A stretch of 35,087 bases of DNA from Nemertoderma westbladi (Eukaryota > Xenacoelomorpha > Nemertodermatida > Nemertodermatidae), in NCBI GenBank assembly GCA_032718475.1, contig JAUCBJ010009035.1, positions 1 to 35,087 on the forward strand, read 5' to 3'. This document shows, piece by piece, positions 18,433 through 27,685 of this stretch. The stretch's first letter is position 1. Each line of letters opens with the position of its first letter. Below the pieces are notes generated by a model, which saw only the letters and a program-made list of their open reading frames with translations, did not search any database and was not told the origin of the DNA. The translations under genes were made by a program, and so were the position numbers.

Positions 18433-19928
18433 AGTAAACACGACAGTAAACTGTCTGCTGTGGAATATAGAAGGTTACAAATATGTGCAGTTAAATCTGT
18501 CGCCCAAAGAACTAATAGGGAATTCTGATATCGCATTATTCACAGAAACCTTTAGCTATGAAACTGAAATAATAACTATTAGCACACATTATTCCTTCAT
18601 CCAACCAGCGAAAAAACCGGAAACTGGACGTGGACGACCTTCAGGCGGGTTAACAATTATGTGCAAACCCGAACTTAATCCGACCCTTCTCGCATCTTGC
18701 AACGAATATATGGCTATAAAAACATCGTTAGCGTACTTCCTCGTGTTCTACTTTAAGCCAGATATGGCCATTGAAGACATAATCTGTTTGATAGCTGAAG
18801 CGCTAACCTTTACCAGGCCTGACCTGACTATCTTATTAGGAGGTGACTTCAATTGCAGGGTCGACAAAGGATTGAGAGGTGAAGATCTACTGGATAGTTT
18901 ATCTGGATTTGGATTCTCCCTGCTAAACGATCCAGCCATATATACGTACTCATCACCTCAAGGAAATAGTGCAATCGACTTGTTGTTCTACAGATACCCC
19001 TCCAGAGCAACCTTCAATCACAGTTACAGGTAATCCACTCAGAAAACATAGTCGATTGGATGCAAAAATTACAATACCAGGAAGAGTCATGCAATGCGTT
19101 GAAACCCCTTGTCCAAAGTTATCCCGGAAAATTAATGCAGAAAAGGTGGCATCATTGTTGGCAGTAAGTAATATAAATGACTACATCGGTAATGAACAAA
19201 TAGACTCCGCTGCAGATACTCTAACAGATATAATATCAAACTCAACTGATCCCAAACCCACCAAAGGTGCGCATCATGGCAAACGATGGTATGACAATGA
19301 ATGTCAGGAATCAAAATCTGGCCTCTTACGCTTAATGGCGAATAAAAATAGCTCTGAATACGATGCTAACTTATACTGGCTTAAAAGGAAAGATTACAAG
19401 TCACTAATCCACAAAAAGAAAGCCTTGTACGAGGAAGACCAACTTCTAGAGAAATTACGCAACACTGAGATTACGCCATGGCTATTGTTTAAAGACTATA
19501 CACCACAGCCACCGGCACCAATCCCAACAGAAGAACTGGAAAATCATTTCACGCCATTACTGGGGAAATGTGATGATACAGACGTCGTAACACCAATGCC
19601 AACCGTTCATGAACTGGCAGACAACCAATGGTACAACTCATCCATAACGGAGGATGAGGTGTCGGCTTCAATAGGGAAATCTTCTGATAAAAAGGCATGT
19701 GGACCTGATCGCGTTTTTAATGAGCATATTAAAATAAGCGCATCTGTGATCTTAACAACACTAGTATGTTTATACAACATGTGTTTAGACATTGGCAAAA
19801 TACCACTCCAATGGAAAACGAGTTTAATCAAGATAATGTATAAAGGGACGGGAAATAAATCACTACTGGACAATTACCGTGGGATAGCTTTAATCTATGG
19901 ACCCCTACAGTCGGCAGCAGGGCTGTAG
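18433..19928 (+). pseudogene. LINE D ORF2: endonuclease and start of RT
   Basis: Endonuclease from CLLWNIEG with LFTETF, LLGGDFNCRVD and NSAIDLLFY. A frameshift near 19010-19025 moves the reading to the frame that continues from 19020 to TAG at 19928. That part contains HGKRWYDNECQ, KKACGPDRVFNEHIK, WKTSLIKIMYKGTGN and NYRGIAL, matching the RT fingers of LINE A. The element ends just after NYRGIAL, before palm motif A, where LINE C takes over. LINE D is thus 3'-truncated, and no remainder was found beyond LINE C. Confidence 0.8.
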
Positions 19929-19937
19929 GCCATGAAT

Positions 19938-20004
19938 AGGCGGAAGGTAATCAACCAACGGCTAGACATGCTGACAAGGTCGGCGGAAGGTAATCAACCA
20001 ACGG
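19938..20004 (+). repeat. Direct repeat at the LINE D/LINE C junction
   Basis: GGCGGAAGGTAATCAACCAA plus CGG occurs twice, at about 19938 and 19982, 44 bp apart. It may belong to the LINE C 5' UTR or mark a rearranged junction. Confidence 0.6.
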
Positions 20005-20070
20005 TGACCTACTGCGAAGACGCTTGTAGGAGTTGCGACCACAAGCGGTTTACTCCCGCAACTGAAAGAT

Positions 20071-22499
20071 ATGAGTATGAGAACCCTCCAGGAGAAATAC
20101 CGGCTCGGTCGTCGCCCGGGTCAACAAGGACCGCGTCCCTCAGTGGTACACCAGGCTGGGGTCGATAAATTGGCTACTGGAACAGAAGACAGAGAAGAAA
20201 GAAGAACCAACCTGTTGAAATGTAAAAAGACACTAAAGATTGCTACAATGAACGCACACACGCTGAAAGCACAGAGCAAACAGGGTGACATGGTCGCTCT
20301 GGCAATGGAATATAACATCGACATCATCTGCATCCAAGAACATCGGATTTGTCATGAAGACACTGCCATGAAGTACAATGACATTGGAAATGGATGGACG
20401 TTAGTAACAAGCTCAGCAGTAAGAAACTCGGCCAATGAATCAATTGGTGGAGTAGGAATTCTGCTAAGCCCATTTGCACTTAAGACCCTAAACAACATCG
20501 AATCTATAAATTCCAGGGTTATGATCGCAACATTTGATGGGAATCCCAAGACAACAGTTATATGTTGCTACAGTCCAACCAATGCATCAGAGCCAGAACA
20601 AGCAGTCAAGTTTTATGAAGAACTGACTGGACTTATTAAGGACATCCCGAAACACAATGTTAAAGTCATTGCTGGTGACCTGAATGCGCAAATTGGCCCA
20701 GAAGACATCAAGGGTTACACCTATAACACCAGTTCTATCAGAAATGGGTACTTACTTTTAGACCTAATGGAAGAATGTGAATTGATACCAACAAACAACA
20801 CATTCGAAAAGAGTAAGGGGAAGCTATGGACCTTTCAATACCCTAATGGAACCAAAGCACAACTGGATTTCATCCTTATAAACAAAAAGTGGCGAAATAG
20901 CATGATCAACTGCGGGGCATACAGCTCGTTCAACCTAATTGGTTCGGACCACAGAATTGTGACTGCAGAGATCAGACTCAGTTTGAGAGCCAGCAAATCC
21001 AGGACAAGCAAGCAAATCAACTATGACTGGGAGAAACTCAGAACTGACAATGCTGTAAAGGATGCTTATACAGAAGAAGTTTGAAACCGCTTTGAAGCAC
21101 TTCAGTCAATGGATGAAGACCAATCCACCGATTCAATATACCAGAATATAATAACAGCCCAGAAGGAATCAGCTAAGAGGCATATCCCCCAGAAACCTAA
21201 ACGAAAACAGTATGTGCCATGGCAAAACTCTGAGGTTACTTGTAAGAGAGAAGATCTTAAGATAGCCTACAAAGTTAAAACCGAACAACCAACAACCGAA
21301 AACATTAACAAGGTTGAGAAAGCTAAGGACGATCTTAAATTGGCCTACAACATCAGCCAGGAAAAGTACATACAGGATAAAACTGAAGCAATTACAACTG
21401 CTCACATACAGCAACAATCAAGACTTACCTGGCAAACTGTAAATGAGGTATCTGGTCGGAAAAGTTGTGCTAAGGGGCGCCTCAAAGCCGATAGTCCTGA
21501 AGAACGTGTTGGGAAGTGGAAAAATCACTTCAGCAACTTGCTTGGGCAGCCACCAAACATCGAGGTCAGCCCTACAAGGAAAATATATGACAAGACACTA
21601 CCTATAGAAACAGGGGACTTCACACCTGCCGAACTCCAAAGAAGCATTAAAAGCATGTCCAATAATAAAGCGAGTGGATTAGATGAAATCCTAGCGGAGG
21701 TATGGAAAACCGGAGTGCTAAATAGACCATTATTGAATGTTTGCAACCGGATGTTAAAAGGGGAAAAGCCACCACCAATTTGGACTAAAGGTCAACTAAA
21801 GCCTCTCCCCAAGAAAGGAGACCTCGGCATACCAACAAACTATCGTGGGATCTGTCTGCTTGTGGTAGCTGCCAAAATATACAATAAAATGATTCTATAT
21901 AGGATTAGGCCTCACATAGAGAAACTACTGCGTAAGAGCCAAAACGGATTTCGACCAAGTAGATCAACAATAGCTCAGATACTTGCACTACGGAGACTGA
22001 TTGAAGGAATTAAGTCAAAGAATCTCCCCGCAGTCATGACTTTTGTGGACTTCAAGAAGGCATTCGACTCCATCCATAGAGGTAAAATGCTTGAAATCCT
22101 AAGAGCTTATGGAATACCAGAAGTAATTGTTGCAGGCATTGGATTGTTATATTGTGACACAGAAGCGCAGGTACTCTCACCAGATGGTGAAACTGAGTTT
22201 TTCTCATTCCTGGCTGGCGTACTTCAAGGTGACACATTAGCACCATTACTATTTGTAATTGTGCTGGATTACGCAATGAGGACGGCCACAAAGGGTGAAG
22301 TTCTGGGATTCACACTTCAAGAACGCAGAAGTAGTAGATATCCGGCAACTACAGTCACAGACACCGACTTTGCGGATGACATCGCCCTGCTCTCTAATAC
22401 GCTAGCAGATGCACAGCTTCTACTAAATAAAGTGGAGAGGGCTGCTAAGGAGGTTGGATTACATATAAATGCTACCAAGACCGAATTCATGACCTTTAA
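20071..22499 (+). pseudogene. LINE C endonuclease and RT (one in-frame TGA)
   Basis: Endonuclease motifs: CIQEHR (catalytic Glu), IAGDLNAQIG, AQLDFILINKKW, GSDHRIVTAE. The frame reads to TGA at 21082-21084 and continues in the same frame, so this is a single nonsense change. RT motifs follow: NYRGICLLVVAAKIYN, NGFRPSRST, FVDFKKAFDSI (A), GVLQGDTLAPLLF (B), FADDIALLS (C, intact) and GLHINATKTEFMTFN at the insertion point. The likely start lies upstream of MNAHTLK; the exact codon is uncertain. Confidence 0.85.
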
Positions 22500-24052
22500 C
22501 CCTATTAAACCCGGGGGGGGGTCAATATGACCCCCCCCGTGGTTTTTTCATTATAATTCTGAAACAAACGCAGTTGGGAATCTGAAATTTTATGACTTTT
22601 CCTAAAAATCTATTGTCTTCATGGTAGTGAAAACCGTTTTCAAAAATATTGGGTACTTTTCGAGTTATAGCACCATTTTTTAACCCTACTTTTGGCACTT
22701 TTTTTGAGACGTTTTTTGAAAATTACATTTCATTAAATATGAATTGTAACATCTCGGTTTTTGATTTACACCGGTTTTTTGGTGTTAGAAATTGGATGGA
22801 ATTCATATAAATTGATTTAGAAATTTCAAACTTGTTTTTTTCGATGGGTGCCAAATTTTGGTGCCAGCACCAAATTTTGAAATAAGTCAATTTTGTAAAT
22901 TGATTGTTTGAACCTTGTTTTTTACGCAATTTGGGTTTTTTGAGGTTCTGGATTCGATGAAATATATACGAGTTGAACCAAGCGTATCAAACTTGTATTT
23001 TTCGGTGCTGTGTGCTAATTTTGGTGCTAGCACGAAATTTTGAAAATCCATTCAATATATAAAATTGCTTGTGACAATTTATTTCTTGCGTTTTAGAGGT
23101 TTATGGCTGTTCTGAATTCAATGGAAAATATAATTATCGAACTAGACATCTCAAACTTGTATTTTTCGGATGTGGGTGCAAAATGTGGTGGTAGCACCAA
23201 ATTTTGAAAACCATCAAATATATCAATTGATTGTGTCACCTTGTTTCTTGCGTTATACGGGTGTGTGATGGTTCTGAATTCAATGGAATCAGTAAAAATT
23301 TCATACGAGTTCTCAAACTTGTATTTTTCGCCGGTGGGTGAAAATTTTTGTGCCAGCACCAAATTTTGGAAAATATGCAAATTGATAAGTAGATAGTATC
23401 ACCTTGTTTCTTGCGTTATACGGGTTTATGAGGGTCCTGAATCCGATGGAATCAATAAAAACAGCACTGGACATCGCAAACTTGTACTTTTTGGTGATGG
23501 GTACGAAATTTGGTGCTAGCACCAAAATTTGCTAAATTACGCCGAAAAATACAAGTAACAATGATCTGGCATATTATAAATGTATTCCATTAGAATCAGC
23601 CCCCTCGAAAACCTGAAAATGTGAATTTATAGCATCGTATAAGTGAATTAAAAATTTTGTGTTCTAACTGAAAAGTGCTGGTTACTTGTTTTTTTCATTT
23701 TTTTCCTACGCAGAGAGGACTAAACAGCCATTTATAGTAATCATATCATTTTTAAATATTTTCCAATGTATTTTGCACCCCAAAAAATTTGTATTGAAAA
23801 ATAATTAGCCGAAAATGTAACTTTCAAATTTTGTGAAAATTGTGCACTACTTGTAATTTTGGTGCTGCAATATAACCACCCCAGTACATTTTTTCGAAAT
23901 TTTTTTTTTTCGGTTGGATCCAGACAAGTAATACCTACGTACAAACAAAAAATCAGACGTTTTCGTAAATATTTGTAGATTTTAGAGGGGGGGGGTCAAT
24001 ATGACCCCCTCCCGGTATTTGTACAACATTTTATAGCCCGGTACTAATAGGG
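22500..24052. mobile_element. piggyBac-like non-autonomous element at TTAA
   Basis: 1553 bp flanked by TTAA (22496-22499 and 24053-24056). The ends are CCCTATTA and TAATAGGG, i.e. TTAA-CCC...GGG-TTAA, the hallmark of piggyBac-type elements. Just inside each end is a G/C palindrome, GGGGGGGGTCA-ATA-TGACCCC. No transposase is encoded; the interior is an AT-rich tandem array (22721-23540) plus unique sequence. It interrupts LINE C, so it is younger than LINE C. Confidence 0.85.
22721..23540. repeat. About 163-bp tandem repeat with a palindrome in each unit
   Basis: Four to five diverged units. (T/G)CAAACTTGTATTTTTCGG recurs at about 22827, 22988, 23149, 23313 and 23477. Each unit carries TTTTGGTGC(C/T)AGCACCAAA, a near or perfect palindrome, then TGATTGT...CCTTGTTTCTTGCGTTATA and TTCTGAATTCAATGGAAT. 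It lies inside the piggyBac-like element. Confidence 0.8.
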
Positions 24053-24056
24053 TTAA

Positions 24057-24430
24057 TGTTGATGGAAACTTGACAACCATTGATAATAATCAACTAAGGA
24101 AGGTCTATGACTTCCAGTACCTTGGATCATGGATAGAGAGTAGCAAAAATGACATAGAAGTTAGGAAAGCAAAGGCTTGGGTAGCTCTATCAAAAATGGA
24201 TACCATCTGGAAATCAGATCTCTCCAGGCACCTGAAGACAACGTTCTTTCGAGCCACAGTGGAAAGTGTATTTTTATACGGCGGTGAGACCTTGACACTG
24301 ACTAAATCACTTGAACAACGAATTGATGGTTGCTACACAAGACTACTAAGGGCAGCCCTAAACATCAGCTGGAGACAACACATGACAAACGCCGAGCTTT
24401 ATGGTACAATACCACCTGTATCAACCACCC
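24057..24430 (+). pseudogene. LINE C, C-terminal part after the insertion
   Basis: Continues the LINE C protein: VYDFQYLGSWIESSKNDIEV, RKAKAWVALSKMDTIWKS, TFFRATVESVFLYGGETL and RRxxR-like helices, matching the LINE B thumb/C-terminal region. After NAELYGTIPPVST the similarity ends near 24430 at a short local duplication of TGTATCAACCACC. The C-terminal FAGH-type motif and 3' UTR are missing. Confidence 0.8.
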
Positions 24431-24585
24431 TGTATCAACCACCCACGTGTTCTAGAAACTTATCGAACATGTTTAATTCAATTGCAAAGTGGGTGTGGTA
24501 TATAACCGTAAAATAGGTATTAATAAAAAAATTTGGGCTAAAATACAATTAAAATTAGGAGTTAAAAATTAGTATATGTTTTTAG

Positions 24586-24900
24586 CTTATAGGCTCGGCC
24601 CAATATCTCAATGGCTTAGTGTTTTGGTTACAGTTTTGTAATGGTATAATGGTGCCATCAATCCTCAAAGCCGACACACTAGGCGATACGTGGTGGACGC
24701 ACAGACGGTGGATTTATGTGTCAACCCTGGACTGATAACCTGGTCTGATGGTTAGTAGACTTTCGGTTCTGGAACGCACCAGGCTGTTCCAGAATTTTAT
24801 GGGAATTTCACTCCTTTTGGCAGTGATATCCGATATGTGCTGCCGTTTTATCAACTCTCTGGTGTTGCCGAGAGTTTAGTTGCACGCTGACTACTATTAT
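24586..24900 (+). repeat. Possible second tRNA-like SINE
   Basis: Starts GGCTCGGCCCAATATCTCAA with an A-box-like ATCTCAATGGCTTAGTG and, about 45 bp later, a weak B-box-like GGTGCCATCAATCC. A structured body follows, with hairpin TTCTGGAAC...GTTCCAGAA, and the sequence turns AT-rich after 24930. There is only one copy in the window. Confidence 0.3.
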
Positions 24901-24930
24901 ACGCAGCTTTGTTGCACTCAAACGCGGCGA

Positions 24931-25947
24931 GATTATATTAATGTTATATTAATATTATAGTTTACGTTTCATCATATCTTTATATAATTTAATAGAGTTA
25001 ATTCGGATTTTTAATATTGAAGATGGGCAGGATTTATTTTCCTGATATTATATATATATTTCATTTTGAAAAGTTATTCCTAAATACTTGTATGTCGCAT
25101 TTATTATCTTTACAGGTTGTGGAGATCTGACTTATTGGTTTCGTTTTACGCAACTCATCAAACAATTCCGTATGAAATTAAATGATAGCAACAGTTAGCA
25201 CTATGAATTATTCCATTCTATCATTTAATTTAAATAAACGTCGCAGTTTATCGTTTAGTTTACCAACAATTAAATAAAATATATTATCCCTTATTCGTAA
25301 CTAGCACTTTTACGACACACATTATAATATGGAAAAGAAAATAACAATAAAGTGGCTGTAAAGTCAAATGTTGGTGAATGAATGTTATTGACTCAGCACA
25401 ATAAGATACATAACTGAAACAAAATATCACTGTTAAATTACCACAACCCAGCACCATAGCCAGCACTATAGTGCCGCCAGCACTATAGTTAAACAGATTA
25501 GCCTTTGAATGATATTGTTATACAGCAACCGGTAGGCGAGAGGAGAGGAATCATGGTGAACAGTCATTTAAATACCTTACCCCCCCCCCCCCAAAAAAAA
25601 AAAATATATAATTTTTCCAAATTCATAAACAGGCGGTTACTGATATTTCGCCGCCACTGTTTTTACTGCCTGTTTTTACCGGCCTGGAAGAATGTTTCCT
25701 TTTCCGATTTATTTCACTAGAAATAAGAGAGAAATACTACCTATTTATCACTCTTTAACCACCGCACCGCCATAGACTTTATTTGGTTAATGGAATATAA
25801 TCTAGTTTAGATTACATGCGAACCATCTTTATCTGTAAACTGCAGGATAATTGCGCCAAAAGATGCCGGAGATATTATAATAATTAAACTACTATGCCTA
25901 CCTTTCTAGAATATTAATTAGACCTATTGAATAAACAAACTAATTAA
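24931..25947. other. AT-rich spacer with small repeats
   Basis: No gene seen. CCAGCACTATAGT occurs twice at 25465-25494, and a poly-C/poly-A tract lies at 25580-25602. Confidence 0.4.
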
Positions 25948-26504
25948 GGGTATATCATAGGGGGGTACACCCCCCTATGGACCTTTTTTGCAAATGGCTA
26001 TAATTTCTGCTTGTTTGTAATTTTGTATATTTTATACCTTTCGGGGGATCAACATATTATGGCCAAAGATTGGGTTAAAAAAATTTGCGTCGCCCTCTAG
26101 CGGCCACCAGCGAAATGGTTAATTTCACTAAAAACACTACTAGTCTCACAATTTTGGGCGAAAATTTTCGAAACTTGGTTTTTCTGACTCAGCATCCTCG
26201 GCTCAACAAATCTTATCGGTTACATTTGTCATTTAGGTCTTAAATATTAATTTAAATGGCTGAGTAGTATTATTTTGAATGTGAAAAATACAATTCCGAG
26301 AAAAAAACACTTAAAGTTTAAGAACAATATATTTCAAATGTTCCCTCTATTTTCAGTACTGGTATCTCCTTTTCTTTTCCCATTGGTTATCCCCTATCCA
26401 TATTTTGTGATTTCTCAATGGATTTCATGAAATTTGGTTCAAAAAAACCCCTTCCCACTTTTAACAACCTGTTAATATAATTTTAGAGTGCTTGCCAAAA
26501 AACA

Positions 26505-26885
26505 CTTCGCGCAGCACGTGAACAAATTTCATTTTGGCGTATTGATTTGATCGCATACTATTTCGTCATTTAGTAATAAATAGCCATGGAATAATGAGAC
26601 AACCTTAAGAAACATTCAAAATTATATAAAAATTTCCACATAATTTTATAATAAGGCTTTACACTGAACATTAAGATTTGCGCAGCACTTGAAACCTTCG
26701 CGCAGCACAGAGGACATTTGCGCAGCAGGTGATGGTTTCACGTGGCACTTAAATTCTTCACAAAGCACGTTAATTAATCGAACACCTCGGAAAGCTTTTT
26801 GATCAGAATGAGAAGCCTTCACGCGGCACATGAAAAGTTCATGCAGCACATGAAGACTTCGCGCAGCACGTGAATTATTCTCAGA
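26505..26885. repeat. Degenerate GCGCAGCACGTGAA repeats
   Basis: Motifs like TTCGCGCAGCAC(G/T)TGAA recur about ten times (near 26507, 26679, 26697, 26718, 26742, 26820, 26841, 26860) at roughly 20-bp or irregular spacing, several with CACGTG E-box-like cores. Non-coding. Confidence 0.65.
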
Positions 26886-27065
26886 GCCTGCGGAATTTAA
26901 AAAAAAATAAGTTTATGGTTGTTTCCCAGAATTATTATTAGTAGCTATTGTTATATGATGGTTCATATTTGTTATTACTAGTAGACAACTAGTCCATTAG
27001 ACAACTGTTCAATATGTATTACAAAACTCACAAATATCTATTAAATATATATTTTAATTAAAATT

Positions 27066-27275
27066 TGACGGACATGTTGACAGACAGACAAACATACAAA
27101 CAGACAAACAGATAGACAAACTGAGAGACAGACTGAGATACAGACATAGTGATTACATAATTCCAAACATGAAAACAGACATCGATATTAAGAAAAATCC
27201 TAACAGCAAACATTTCAAATTGCTTATTTTATGCCCTTTTTAATATTTCGATGAACAGACAGACAAACATACAGT
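27066..27275. repeat. GACA-rich repeat, inverted relative of 4851-5215
   Basis: GACAGACAGACAAACATACA occurs at about 27080 and a near copy at about 27257. Read in reverse complement it contains a GATGTCTGTTTTCATGTTTG block comparable with GATGTCAGTTTTCACATTTC near 5135. Confidence 0.5.
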
Positions 27276-27685
27276 CGGAAAACCAGCCATTACTCGAGAA
27301 GTAAAAGAGATCTCGCTAATCCGTTTCCAGATTTGAAATCCGCATTAAATTCTACTCTAGATGAAATAAAAAAAAAATAAAAATTTTGACCTGAGCGGGG
27401 GTGTACCCGTGTACCGTGTTACCGTGTACCGTAATCGCTCAGCTAAATAATAATATTCTACATTCTAAAATAGTATGTAATTTATTACAATTATGACGAT
27501 TTAAGTCTCATAATGAATGGCTTTAAATTTTTATATACGGAAATTTTTGTGAAAATGAAAAACTATTTTAATATTCGATATCTGCAGATGAAGGCGGTTC
27601 TATTAATTCTACCTAAATTACATTCAAAGAAAAAAAATAAATCCAACAGAGATGAATACATATTGCTGTTTAGGCATTTTAACTA

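Larger units (their letters stand above)
19935..24430 (+). mobile_element. LINE C: RTE-like retrotransposon split by a DNA transposon
   Basis: Same architecture and clear similarity to LINE B (APE endonuclease plus RT in one ORF) but a different family. The 5' boundary is uncertain, between 19929 and 20060. The 3' end stops within the C-terminal domain near 24430 (NAELYGTIPPVST), so the 3' UTR and tail are lost. It is interrupted at a TTAA by the 22500-24052 element. Counting one TTAA, the ORF is in frame across the insertion site, so the insertion hit a frame that was still open there. Confidence 0.85.
25948..27430. mobile_element. Putative non-autonomous element with G/C palindromes near both ends
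   Basis: The left end follows TTAA (25944-25947) and carries the palindrome ATAGGGGGG-TACA-CCCCCCTAT. The right end, near 27397-27430, has GGGGGTGTACCC followed by short GTGTACCGTGTTACCGT repeats. In inverted view the two ends share GGGTACACCCCC. The size (about 1.5 kb), AT-rich interior and internal tandem repeats parallel the 22500-24052 element. The TTAA is seen only at the left, so class and right border are uncertain. Confidence 0.45.

Noticed and set aside
17652-18536. Long minus-strand and alternative-frame proteins with W/H/G-rich or P/V/T-rich repeats
   Set aside because: They arise only because the 30-bp unit lacks stops in five frames; only the plus frame that continues into the endonuclease has context.
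23093-23944. Minus-strand ORFs in the piggyBac-like element
   Set aside because: They follow the 163-bp repeat units and have no recognisable domain; no transposase motif is present.
26646-26849. 67-residue minus-strand ORF with many Cys
   Set aside because: It is a product of the GCGCAGCAC repeats; no independent coding evidence.
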